From JBHPHA01 sp042569905 (GTDB lineage: Bacteria; Patescibacteriota; Minisyncoccia; Moranbacterales; UBA9337), in NCBI GenBank assembly GCA_042569905.1, contig JBHPHA010000022.1:1-20385 (forward strand): a stretch of DNA of 20,385 bases, given 5' to 3'. Position 1 is the stretch's first letter, and each line of letters begins with the position of its first letter. A program made the translations under genes and the position numbers. Positions 7,512 through 14,364 of this stretch are shown one piece after another. The notes under the pieces were generated by a model. It worked only from the letters and a program-made list of their open reading frames with translations. It was not told the DNA's origin and searched no databases.

Positions 7512-8186
7512 ATGAAAAGAGGAAAAAAATATAAAGAAGTTGTTAATAAAATAGACAAGAAAAAAGGATATTCAATCGAGGAAGCATTGAAGTTAGTGGT
7601 GGAGGGTAAGATTGCTAAGTTTGATGAATCTGTAGAAGTTCATCTTGGTCTAAATATTGACGCTAAAAAAGGTGATCAGCAAGTTAGAGGATCAATAACT
7701 CTTCCGCATGGAACAGGAAAATCTAAGCGAATTGCAGTTGTTACATCTACAAAAGCTGATGAAGCTAAAAAAGCTGGAGCAGACGTTATTGGAGATGAGA
7801 GCTTGATTGAGAGTATTAAAAAAGGAGAAATTGATTTTGATATCTTGGTAGCTACTCCAGAAATGATGCCTAAATTGGCTCAGGTTGCTAGAGTTTTGGG
7901 TCCAAAGGGTCTTATGCCTAATCCTAAGACTGACACAGTTACAGAGAAGATTGAGGAGACTGTGACTATGTTGAAAAAGGGTAAATTGAATTTTAAGAAT
8001 GATAAAACAGGAGGTATTCATCAATTGGTTGGAAAAGTTTCTTTTGGAGAGGATAAATTGAAAGAAAATTTTGAGGCTTTTATCACAGCTATTGATAAAT
8101 CAAAACCAGAAGGGGTTAAGGGTCAACTTATTAAAAAAATTGTTATTTGTTCAACAATGGGACCTGGAGTTAAGATTGAAAGATAG
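7512..8186 (+). CDS. rplA: Large ribosomal subunit protein uL1
   Basis: L1 forms the mobile stalk next to the ribosomal E site and usually represses its own operon. The 224-residue product matches the family. It begins MKRGKKYKEVVNKIDKKKGY, as L1 proteins do. It contains the conserved hinge and domain II block ATPEMMPKLAQVARVLGPKGLMPNPKTDTV and ends ICSTMGPGVKIE. An upstream in-frame GTG at 7464 would add 16 residues unlike any L1, so the ATG at 7512 is preferred. It has an A-rich leader (ACAAAAATATT) and no Shine-Dalgarno site. rplJ and rplL, the usual next genes, are missing, and a strong terminator follows 20 bases after the stop. Confidence 0.97.
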   Translation: MKRGKKYKEVVNKIDKKKGYSIEEALKLVVEGKIAKFDESVEVHLGLNIDAKKGDQQVRGSITLPHGTGKSKRIAVVTSTKADEAKKAGADVIGDESLIESIKKGEIDFDILVATPEMMPKLAQVARVLGPKGLMPNPKTDTVTEKIEETVTMLKKGKLNFKNDKTGGIHQLVGKVSFGEDKLKENFEAFITAIDKSKPEGVKGQLIKKIVICSTMGPGVKIER

Positions 8187-8206
8187 ATTTGAAAACACTT
8201 TAGATA

Positions 8207-8237
8207 AAAAAACACCTTCATTCGAAGGTGTTTTTTG
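8207..8237 (+). terminator. Intrinsic terminator after rplA
   Basis: A 13-pair perfect stem (8207-8219 with 8224-8236) has the loop ATTC, and its 3' arm ends in six Ts. It ends the secE-nusG-rplK-rplA unit. Confidence 0.92.
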
Positions 8238-8276
8238 TATAGTTTAAGTAACGTTTGAAAAATAATTACTATGCAA

Positions 8277-8305
8277 TTGACAGCATAGACGAATTGTGCT
8301 ATTCT
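8277..8305 (+). promoter_or_regulatory. Promoter of the receiver-domain gene
   Basis: TTGACA (8277-8282), a 17-base spacer and TATTCT (8300-8305) with a TG at 8297-8298 form an extended -10 promoter. A perfect TATAAT also lies at 8305-8310, but its spacing is too long for this -35. Confidence 0.7.
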
Positions 8306-8374
8306 ATAATGTTCACGTTTGTGTGATTAAGAAAAAGTAGTTATTTGATAAAACATAAAATAGGAGAAATGCTG

Positions 8375-9316
8375 ATGACTTATTCTGAAATGACTAAGAA
8401 TGCGAAAGGTCTTTTGGGTCGCAAGTATAAACAAGCAAAAGATATTGCAGTTATCTTGGATGATGAGCTTACTCAAGTGAAGCCTGATTCTAAGGGTAGA
8501 TATGGGTTTAGTTTTGTATTAAGCAGTAGATTGGAAGCTTTCAATCTGCTGTGTGCGATTTTCGTTCAAGCAGAAATTGATCCTCCGCCTATGGAAGAGG
8601 GACTTTGGAAATCGTCACTTCCAGCAAAGCCGAGTGAGAAGCAGGTGCAATTATCTAAAGCTAGATCTAAATTTATTTTTGATCAATTTGCTGATCAAAT
8701 GAAAAATGGTGCTGCGGCGGATAAAGTTAGTAAGCTCAGGTCTTGTTTGGATTTTCTTCCAGGATACTGGGAGAGTGGATCAATTAGCCTAGACGGTGTA
8801 TTGGCTTTGATTAGCGAAGTTCTCGTAGACGACCTCGGTGTGGAGCCTTTGAGGCCAGATTATTCAAAAATTTCTGTGCCCGACCCAATTCATCCCACAG
8901 GACCTTCGAAACCAACTAAGATTTTAATTGTTGATGATAGTATTGAGGAGATTATTAGAACAATTAAAGCTCTTGCTGGAATTCCTAATTTTGAGATAGA
9001 TTTTTTTCTTCTCGAAGAGGGTGATCTATGGGCTAAATTTTCAGACTCAGAATTGACAGTGGCTATGCAGCGCTCGCTTGATGAAGTTGAAAAAAGAACC
9101 CCAGATGTAGTTTTTATGGATCAAGCGATGGGTCAAATCAAAGGGCATGAACTCGTATCTTTTATTAAGGGTAAAAAAGGAGAAGATAGCCCAATTTTTG
9201 TTGGAAACACCGGCGGGATGCCGAAGGAGTTAGATAGTGTGGGTTGTTTGAGTAATTTTGCAAAAGGCCACAATAAGGGGACAATAAGGCAGGTTATGGA
9301 TAGGTTGAATTCGTAA
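8375..9316 (+). CDS. Response-regulator receiver-domain protein with a novel N-terminal region
   Basis: The product has 313 residues. The C-terminal domain (about 182-310) is a CheY-like receiver. It shows ILIVDDS with the acidic pair at D187-D188, DVVFMDQ with the likely phosphorylated D249, IFVGNTGG with T279, and NFAKG with K297, so all key residues are present. The first 175 residues are not recognised; they look mainly alpha-helical, followed by a proline-rich linker (VPDPIHPTGPSKPT, 168-181). Having the receiver at the C-terminus is unusual for a response regulator. The start at 8375 is chosen because TAGGAG lies eight bases upstream; an earlier TTG (8345) and ATG (8369) are poorly spaced. 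The gene is alone between its promoter and a terminator. No histidine kinase is nearby, so its partner is unknown. Confidence 0.75.
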   Translation: MTYSEMTKNAKGLLGRKYKQAKDIAVILDDELTQVKPDSKGRYGFSFVLSSRLEAFNLLCAIFVQAEIDPPPMEEGLWKSSLPAKPSEKQVQLSKARSKFIFDQFADQMKNGAAADKVSKLRSCLDFLPGYWESGSISLDGVLALISEVLVDDLGVEPLRPDYSKISVPDPIHPTGPSKPTKILIVDDSIEEIIRTIKALAGIPNFEIDFFLLEEGDLWAKFSDSELTVAMQRSLDEVEKRTPDVVFMDQAMGQIKGHELVSFIKGKKGEDSPIFVGNTGGMPKELDSVGCLSNFAKGHNKGTIRQVMDRLNS

Positions 9317-9333
9317 TCTATTGAACTTAGTTT

Positions 9334-9370
9334 AATCCTTAGGAAAATAATATTTTCCTAAGGATTTTTT
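9334..9370 (+). terminator. Intrinsic terminator after the receiver-domain gene
   Basis: A 14-pair perfect stem AATCCTTAGGAAAA/TTTTCCTAAGGATT (9334-9347 with 9353-9366) is followed by further Ts. Confidence 0.92.
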
Positions 9371-9394
9371 TATACACATTCCTATTTAGTGTTA

Positions 9395-9423
9395 TTGACA
9401 TTTCTCTCGGTTTTTTATAGAAT
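9395..9423 (+). promoter_or_regulatory. Promoter of the first P-loop kinase gene
   Basis: TTGACA (9395-9400), a 17-base spacer and TAGAAT (9418-9423) predict a start near 9430. The resulting leader of about 90 bases is structured: 9434-9440 can pair with 9501-9507, and 9471-9478 with 9493-9500. Confidence 0.75.
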
Positions 9424-9518
9424 ACTCTATGTTGCTTAAAGCTTAATAATTAAAATATTTAAAGAAGTTTAGATTGTTAGTTTGTTTTTAAAAACAATCT
9501 TTTAAGCTGAAAAATTAA

Positions 9519-10079
9519 ATGTCTGATAAAAAAAGAATAGTAATTGGTCTTGTTGGTGCAACTGGTTCAGGGAAGGATACTGTAGCTGATTATTTAGAAG
9601 AAAAGCATAATGTTCAATTGATGCGTTTTGCTGATCCTTTGAAGGAGACTTTGGCAATTTATTTTGAGAAGTTTTCAAAAGAAGATCAAGCATGGTTAGC
9701 AGTTCAATTTAGAAATCGTTTTGGTGATGATATTCTTTCACGAGCACTTAGAAAAAGAATTGATGATGGAGAAGGTGTTATTATGGTAAATGGAGTGCGT
9801 TTTTGGGAAGATTTTCATTTCATTAAGTCATATTCAAATAGTTATATGATTTATATTGATGTTCCTCAGGAGATTCGTTGGAAGAGAACATCGACTCGTG
9901 GAGAAAAGACTGATGATGCGATGAGTTTTGAGAAGTTTAAGGAAACTGAGCAAGTTGAAACTGAAATTCATGTTCCAGAAATTGGAGCGAAATCAGATTT
10001 TGTAATTAAGAATGATAAAGATTTAGAACATCTTCTTGGTGAAGTTGATAGAGTAATGAAGGAAATTAGAAGTAAATAA
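9519..10079 (+). CDS. P-loop kinase, dNMP kinase/dephospho-CoA kinase-like (paralogue 1)
   Basis: This 186-residue soluble protein has a Walker A motif GATGSGKDT (residues 13-21) after a hydrophobic strand. It continues with a MRFADPLKETL segment, the strand VIMVNGVRFWED and an arginine-rich lid region with RGEKTDDAMSFEKF. This arrangement is that of small nucleotide kinases related to deoxynucleoside monophosphate kinases and dephospho-CoA kinases. The exact phosphate acceptor cannot be read from the sequence. The two related genes at 10645 and 11285 and the neighbouring dCMP deaminase suggest a deoxynucleotide role (inference). It has its own promoter and terminator, and no Shine-Dalgarno site before the ATG (AAAAATTAA). 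It is the most divergent of the three copies. Confidence 0.65.
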   Translation: MSDKKRIVIGLVGATGSGKDTVADYLEEKHNVQLMRFADPLKETLAIYFEKFSKEDQAWLAVQFRNRFGDDILSRALRKRIDDGEGVIMVNGVRFWEDFHFIKSYSNSYMIYIDVPQEIRWKRTSTRGEKTDDAMSFEKFKETEQVETEIHVPEIGAKSDFVIKNDKDLEHLLGEVDRVMKEIRSK

Positions 10080-10084
10080 TTTCT

Positions 10085-10109
10085 AAGGGGACTTTTTGTC
10101 CCCTTTTTT
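10085..10109 (+). terminator. Intrinsic terminator after kinase paralogue 1
   Basis: The eight-pair stem AAGGGGAC/GTCCCCTT (10085-10092 with 10098-10105) has a five-T loop and is followed by a T run. Confidence 0.9.
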
Positions 10110-10138
10110 ATTTGTTTATGTTTAGTTAAAATAAGGAT

Positions 10139-10633
10139 ATGAAAGATGATAAAAATAAAGATTACTTAAATTGGGATGACACATTTATGTTAATGGCTGA
10201 TTTGGTATCTAAGCGGTCAAAAGATCCTAATACTCAAACAGGGGCCTGTATTGTGGATGAAGATAAGGTAATTGTTGGTGTTGGATATAATGGATTTCCA
10301 AGGGGATGCAATGATAATGATTTGCCTTGGTGTAGAAGTGGGAAGAGTGCCTTAGACGTGAAATATACCTATGTTGTGCATGCTGAAGCGAATGCTGTCA
10401 TGAATTCAAATGCGTCTGTTAGAGGTTGCATTTTGTATTGCACATTGTTTCCTTGCAATGAGTGTGCAAAAGTAATAATTCAAAATGGAATTAAAGAAGT
10501 TGTTTATAAGGATGACACATATAAAGATTTGGATATATTCAAGGCTTCAAGGAAGATGTTGGAAATGGCCGGTGTCATTCTTAGGCAGTATACTCCAGAG
10601 CATAAAATTGAAATTAAAAAGAATAAGAAATAA
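10139..10633 (+). CDS. dCMP deaminase (ComEB/Dcd family)
   Basis: This enzyme deaminates dCMP to dUMP, the substrate of thymidylate synthase. The 164-residue protein has the zinc-dependent cytidine/deoxycytidylate deaminase motifs: HAEANA at residues 81-86 (H81 zinc ligand, E83 proton shuttle) and PCNECAK at 105-111 (C106 and C109 zinc ligands). The N-terminal SKDPNTQTGACIV and GYNGFPRG blocks are typical of dCMP deaminases rather than cytidine or tRNA-adenosine deaminases. An insertion of WCRSGKSALDVKYTYV precedes the HAE motif, as in this family. TAAAAT lies six bases before the ATG, so the transcript may be nearly leaderless. It is followed after 11 bases by kinase paralogue 2. thyA, folA, tmk and dut are a few kilobases downstream. 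Confidence 0.92.
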   Translation: MKDDKNKDYLNWDDTFMLMADLVSKRSKDPNTQTGACIVDEDKVIVGVGYNGFPRGCNDNDLPWCRSGKSALDVKYTYVVHAEANAVMNSNASVRGCILYCTLFPCNECAKVIIQNGIKEVVYKDDTYKDLDIFKASRKMLEMAGVILRQYTPEHKIEIKKNKK

Positions 10634-10644
10634 TTTTTGTATAT

Positions 10645-11196
10645 ATGGAAAAAATAATTTTAGGTATTACAGGTGAAATTGCAGGAGGAAAGGGAACTGT
10701 GACAAGCTATCTTGAGAAAAAAAACGGAGCGGATGCTTTTAAGTTTTCCAGCGCTCTTCGCGATGTTGCTAAAAGGATGCACTTGGAGATTAATAGAGAA
10801 AATCTTCAAAAAATTTCCACAATCTTTAGGGATAATTTTGATGATAATATTTTATCCAGAGTGATTTATGAAGATGTTAAAAATAGTAATAGTGAGTTGA
10901 TTGTAATTGATGGAGTGAGAAGAATGGCGGATATTGAATATTTGAAACAACTCCCAGGATTTAGATTGATTTATGTGGATACAGAAATAAATAGTCGCTA
11001 TGAGAGAATTACTCAGCGCGGAGAGAATGCAGATGATAATTCAAAAACTTTCGAAGAGTTTGAAGATGATCACAAGAGAGAAGCGGAGCTTCAAATCAAG
11101 GGACTGAAGGAGGATGCTGACTTTGTGGTTAATAATAATGGAACATTTGATGATTTGTATAATCAAGTTGAGGATATTTTAACACAATTAAGATAG
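10645..11196 (+). CDS. P-loop kinase, dNMP kinase-like (paralogue 2)
   Basis: A 183-residue small P-loop kinase with Walker A GEIAGGKGT (residues 10-18), the segment FKFSSALRDVAKRM, the strand LIVIDGVRRMADIEYL and the lid block RGENADDNSKTFEEF. That 15-residue block is identical in the gene at 11285, so the two are recent paralogues; the copy at 9519 is more distant. The fold resembles dNMP and dephospho-CoA kinases. The acceptor is not known. It follows the dCMP deaminase by only 11 bases and almost certainly shares its transcript, which points to a deoxynucleotide substrate such as dCMP or dUMP (inference). There is no Shine-Dalgarno site. A short AGCCA/TGGCT hairpin follows the stop codon. 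Confidence 0.65.
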   Translation: MEKIILGITGEIAGGKGTVTSYLEKKNGADAFKFSSALRDVAKRMHLEINRENLQKISTIFRDNFDDNILSRVIYEDVKNSNSELIVIDGVRRMADIEYLKQLPGFRLIYVDTEINSRYERITQRGENADDNSKTFEEFEDDHKREAELQIKGLKEDADFVVNNNGTFDDLYNQVEDILTQLR

Positions 11197-11284
11197 AGCC
11201 AAGATGAAGTAGTGGCTTTGTGTGAAATCCTAAATAATTACTTAGTAGTAGAAGTTTATAGTTTTTAAGAATTAGTTTATTTTT

Positions 11285-11824
11285 ATGAAAAAAGTTATTG
11301 GTTTAGTGGGTGAAATTGCTAGTGGAAAGGGTACTGTCTCTGCTTACTTGCAGGAAAAGTATGATGGTAAGATTTATCGATTCTCAGATGTATTGAGGGC
11401 TATTTTAGAGGTGCTCCATTTGGAGTGCAAGAGGGAAAACTTATCAAATTTATCACTCTCACTTCGGGAAACCTTTGGAGAGAATATTCTCTCAAATGCA
11501 TTGGTGAAAAGTGTACTGAAGGACGAAAATGATTTGATTATTTTAGATGGAATTAGAAGGAAAGAGGAGTTGGATTTCTTGGGAGAGATTGATGGGTTTA
11601 AATTGGTTTATGTTGAATCCAACATTGAGAGTCGTTATGAGAGGATAATTGAAAGAGGTGAAAATGCAGATGATAATTCAAAGACTTTTGAGGAATTTAA
11701 GAGGGATCATCAAATGGATGCTGAGTTAAGAATAAAAGAGATGAAGGGCGTAGCGGATGTTGTGATTGAGAATAGTGGCACATTGGAAGAATTATATGAA
11801 AAAGCAGATGAGCTTGTTGGATAA
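11285..11824 (+). CDS. P-loop kinase, dNMP kinase-like (paralogue 3)
   Basis: A 179-residue P-loop kinase and close paralogue of the preceding gene. Walker A is GEIASGKGT (residues 9-17). It also has IYRFSDVLRAILEVLHLECKREN, DLIILDGIRRKEELDFL and the identical lid block RGENADDNSKTFEEF. The arginine after DGI is kept in both copies (DGVRR and DGIRR) and aligns with NGVRF of paralogue 1; in related kinases this region helps bind the acceptor nucleotide. The gap after paralogue 2 is 88 bases with at most a weak hairpin. There is no Shine-Dalgarno site. Tandem copies may have split substrate preferences, but that is an inference. A weak hairpin and T run follow at 11847-11869. Confidence 0.65.
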   Translation: MKKVIGLVGEIASGKGTVSAYLQEKYDGKIYRFSDVLRAILEVLHLECKRENLSNLSLSLRETFGENILSNALVKSVLKDENDLIILDGIRRKEELDFLGEIDGFKLVYVESNIESRYERIIERGENADDNSKTFEEFKRDHQMDAELRIKEMKGVADVVIENSGTLEELYEKADELVG

Positions 11825-11846
11825 ATGAAATGAGAGATAAAAAAGC

Positions 11847-11869
11847 ATCACCTAATGGGATATTTTTTT
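11847..11869 (+). terminator. Weak possible terminator after kinase paralogue 3
   Basis: ATC-CC can pair with GG-GAT (11847-11852 with 11857-11861, one bulge) around a TAAT loop, followed by TATTTTTTTA. The stem is short, so this is tentative. Confidence 0.35.
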
Positions 11870-11870
11870 A

Positions 11871-11899
11871 TTTACAAAATAATTAAAGTCTGTTATATT
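11871..11899 (+). promoter_or_regulatory. Promoter of the first four-helix membrane protein
   Basis: TTTACA (11871-11876), a 17-base spacer and TATATT (11894-11899) predict a start near 11906. An inverted repeat, GTCAAAA-ATG-TTTTGAC (11905-11921), sits exactly at that start and could be an operator or a 5' hairpin. Confidence 0.6.
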
Positions 11900-11904
11900 A
11901 AAGT

Positions 11905-11921
11905 GTCAAAAATGTTTTGAC
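11905..11921. repeat. Inverted repeat at the predicted transcription start
   Basis: GTCAAAA (11905-11911) and TTTTGAC (11915-11921) are exact inverse complements around ATG. Position at the promoter start suggests a repressor site, but no regulator is known. Confidence 0.5.
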
Positions 11922-11971
11922 GAATGTTTTTTAACAATTAAATAAATACATTATACAAGGAGGATGAATAT

Positions 11972-12493
11972 ATGAATTTTTTTGTAAGGATGGATAGGTT
12001 TATCTGGAGCTATGTGGGGATTTTATCTGATTTTATCGAAAGAAAAACTGGATTTAATCGGTTTTTTATTGCTGACTTTCTAGGTCTTGTTTTTGCTTTT
12101 TCTAGCTTACTTAGGATGATGAGTGGAAAGGATGGCGCATCTGTTTTAGGGGCACTCGTTCCCTTAATTGTCTTTTTTTATACCAGGACATCAGTAGGTG
12201 AATTGAGTAAATTTTATGAGAAACCAATTTCAAGCGTGAGTAATGATGAATTGTTTAGAGTAGGGAAGATTCTAAATAGTATTATTACATATCGAGTTTG
12301 GGGCTGGATTATGTTTATTTTTACAATGGTTACTGTGATCTTGTTGAAGCATTTATCAATTTCTTCAAATAGCCCTGACTTCATTGGTGGATTTTCTTTA
12401 TGGCTATGTTTTTATTTTGCATCAAGTAGAGAGCCAGGATATATTTCTGGTGATATTGATGGATGGATTGAAATGAAAAGAAAAAGTAGATAA
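11972..12493 (+). CDS. Four-helix membrane protein of unknown function (paralogue A)
   Basis: I do not recognise this 173-residue protein. It has four likely membrane helices at about residues 32-50, 56-71, 108-126 and 137-152. A short amphipathic N-terminus and a charged loop (72-107) separate the pairs, so both ends probably face the cytoplasm. It shares IERKTGFNRFF (residues 22-32), TYRVWGW and YFASSRE with the protein at 13773, which has IEKKSRFNRFF, AYRLLGW and YLTSSKE in the same order. The two are therefore paralogues, and they flank the AAA-CYTH gene. A strong Shine-Dalgarno site (AAGGAGGATG) precedes the start. The gene has its own promoter. The next gene starts 20 bases after the stop, so these two are probably one transcript. 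Confidence 0.7.
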   Translation: MNFFVRMDRFIWSYVGILSDFIERKTGFNRFFIADFLGLVFAFSSLLRMMSGKDGASVLGALVPLIVFFYTRTSVGELSKFYEKPISSVSNDELFRVGKILNSIITYRVWGWIMFIFTMVTVILLKHLSISSNSPDFIGGFSLWLCFYFASSREPGYISGDIDGWIEMKRKSR

Positions 12494-12513
12494 AATTTAA
12501 AAGAGGTGATGTG

Positions 12514-13625
12514 ATGGCGAAAAATAAAGTTATTGACATTGTGCTAACTGGTGGCCATGTAGCGGTAAATCTACCGCTTTGGCAGTGTTGGTGAGTTGGT
12601 TGATGGATCTTGGGTTTACAGTGATTGTGGTTCCTGAGGCGGCAACAAGGTTGCTTGTAAATGGAATTGCACCTGATCGATTTCGTTACTCGATGGATTT
12701 TCAGAAGATTCTTCTAAAAGACATTATTCAAACAGATATACTATTCAAAAAAGCTGTTCAGTGCATGGAGCTGAAAAGTAGGAAGAAAATTGTTGTTCGA
12801 ATTCATGATCGAGGGTGGCCAGATATCGGTGCCTATGTTTCAGATGCGGAGTTTAATTATCTTTTGAAGTGGAGTGGATTGACTGTCGGGGCGATGGAGA
12901 GATTCTACCAGTTGGCTATTCATTTAGTAACAGCTGCTGACGGAGCTGAGGAATATTATACACTTGATAATAATAAAGCTCGAACGGAAACTCCTCTGGA
13001 GGCTCGAGCGTTGGATCGAAGAAATCAACGCATGTATGCTATTCATCCTAAGTTCCAAATTGTTGATAATTCGACTGATTTTCGGGGGAAAATTACTCGA
13101 GTCAAGACGGCTTTAGCTAGAGTACTCCCAATTCCGGATCCAGCCCAATTTCAAAAGAAATTTCTGGTTAATGTGAAATATAATCTGGGAGATATTCCTA
13201 TTGCTCATTCCTTGTCTCGAATTGAGCAAACTTATCTGAGAAAAGGAGAGAGAATTCGGTGCAGAGAGCAGGATGGATCGGTTATCTATACTCATACAGT
13301 TAAGACGCCCCCATTCGGATTGAAACGGATTGAGACTGATAGGATAATCAGTGATCATGAATATCATAAACTAAGTCAGGGCACTGCTTCTGGTACAGTG
13401 CCATTGAAAAAGCTCCGAGCTTCATTTGTTTGGAATCACCGATGTTATCGGGTGGACTATTTTCGTGGTCGACCGGATCTGTGTATTCTCGAGTGTGATG
13501 TTATAGAGGAAAGCGAAAAAGTTGTGATCCCTCCGTTTTTGCCAGTTGATCGCGAAGTGACCGATGATAAAAAATTCTATAATTACACAATTGCAAGGAA
13601 GATTTTTGAGCTGAAAAACGCTTAG
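12514..13625 (+). CDS. AAA_28-type NTPase fused to a CYTH (triphosphate tunnel) domain, frameshifted in Walker A
   Basis: The start at 12514 follows the Shine-Dalgarno site GAGGTGAT and reads MAKNKVIDIVLTGG. The frame then changes near 12553-12556: the ATG frame stops at 12592, and the rest reads on in another frame to 13625. Adding one base there restores the Walker A motif TGGPCSGKST and gives 370 residues. The N-terminal half matches AAA_28 NTPases (VVPEAATRLL, HDRGWPD at about 98-104, LVTAADGAEEYYTLDNNKAR). The C-terminal half from about 212 is a CYTH domain (KKFLV, IEQTYL, THTVKT, PVDREVTDD). The usual CYTH ExExK motif reads QxQxK. Fusions of this type include the Drosophila TTD14 family. 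The gene is more G+C-rich (two 60-base samples 47-48%, against 37% in gatB), suggesting transfer. Sequencing error, pseudogene and recoding are all possible. Confidence 0.7.
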
Positions 13626-13640
13626 GAAATTTTATTTCTT

Positions 13641-13680
13641 AAAGCTAGTTTATTGAATAATAAGCTAGCTTTTTTGTTTT
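13641..13680 (+). terminator. Intrinsic terminator after the AAA-CYTH gene
   Basis: A 14-pair stem (13641-13654 with 13659-13672, one G-U pair) closed by GAAT is followed by TTTGTTTT. The terminator at 14365 has the same GAAT loop. Confidence 0.9.
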
Positions 13681-13682
13681 GA

Positions 13683-13711
13683 TTGACAAATATATTGAAA
13701 TGTGCTAGTAT
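13683..13711 (+). promoter_or_regulatory. Promoter of the second four-helix membrane protein
   Basis: TTGACA (13683-13688), a 17-base spacer and TAGTAT (13706-13711) with TG at 13703-13704 give an extended -10 promoter. The start is predicted near 13718, leaving a leader of about 55 bases. Confidence 0.7.
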
Positions 13712-13772
13712 AAAGAGTAAAATATTTTTACACGAGCTGTTTGATAATTAAATTAAAACACTGGAGGTTGTC

Positions 13773-14339
13773 ATGGAAAAGATTTGGAAGGTTATTATGT
13801 CTCCTATTAATTTGGCTATGAAAATTGACCTAATAGTAGCTAATGCTATTGACGGAGCCACGAGGTCTATTGAAAAGAAATCGCGGTTTAATCGGTTCTT
13901 TCTTTCTTATCTACTGGTAGTTATTTTTACTATTCATGTTTTATTAGAGATGCTCAGATTGGATAAATCAATCACAGTGGTGTCAGTGATTCTCGTGGTA
14001 GGAGTTTCTTCATTTATAATGAAATGCATAAGTAATGTGTCTAAGCTGTATAGTGAAGATAAGTACATTGATGAGGGTCAATTAATAAAAATCGCCGATT
14101 CTTTAAAGCATATCGCGGCGTATAGGCTCTTAGGATGGTTTTGTTTAGAGTTAATGCTTCCTATATATTGCATAGCAATTATAAAAGGGAGTCTTACATT
14201 GTTTTCTATTGGTCTAGAAATACTCCCACTTCTTGTTTGTATGCTTTCCTTGTACTTGACTTCAAGTAAAGAGGGTGATTATGTGCATAAGTCAAGGAAT
14301 TATTGGATGAGTCATCACAAGGCAAGATTGGGAATTTGA
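13773..14339 (+). CDS. Four-helix membrane protein of unknown function (paralogue B)
   Basis: This 188-residue protein is a paralogue of the one at 11972 and is not otherwise recognised. Likely membrane helices lie at about residues 43-62, 67-85, 118-138 and 145-164. Shared landmarks, in order, are IEKKSRFNRFF (33-43), AYRLLGW (116-122) and YLTSSKE (161-167). The N-terminus is about 10 residues longer and probably forms an amphipathic helix (KIWKVIMSPINLAMKIDLIVANAI). The C-terminus is short and basic. The start has a good Shine-Dalgarno site (TGGAGGT, five to six bases upstream). The gene stands alone between its own promoter and terminator. It stops at TGA, which confirms that TGA is read as stop here. 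Both copies lying beside the AAA-CYTH NTPase suggests a shared role at the membrane (inference). Confidence 0.7.
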   Translation: MEKIWKVIMSPINLAMKIDLIVANAIDGATRSIEKKSRFNRFFLSYLLVVIFTIHVLLEMLRLDKSITVVSVILVVGVSSFIMKCISNVSKLYSEDKYIDEGQLIKIADSLKHIAAYRLLGWFCLELMLPIYCIAIIKGSLTLFSIGLEILPLLVCMLSLYLTSSKEGDYVHKSRNYWMSHHKARLGI

Positions 14340-14364
14340 TAATCTGATTCCTTGATAGCGAGTA

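Noticed and set aside
8345..8374. Upstream TTG (8345) and ATG (8369) starts for the receiver-domain gene
   Set aside because: The ribosome site TAGGAG at 8361-8366 is downstream of the TTG and too close to the ATG at 8369, but is eight bases from the ATG at 8375.
10485..10676. Plus-strand frame overlapping the end of the dCMP deaminase gene and the start of the next kinase
   Set aside because: It lies in another frame across two well-supported genes, has no ribosome site and no recognisable product.
12552..12562. Programmed -1 frameshifting in the AAA-CYTH gene as the leading explanation
   Set aside because: No X-XXY-YYZ heptamer or clear downstream stimulatory hairpin is visible at the site. 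A one-base error or mutation is simpler, so recoding is kept only as an option.
14337..14339. Possible reading of TGA as glycine or tryptophan, as in some related lineages
   Set aside because: TGA ends the frames at 14337-14339 and 18921-18923, and conserved proteins in the window contain no in-frame TGA, so the standard code fits.
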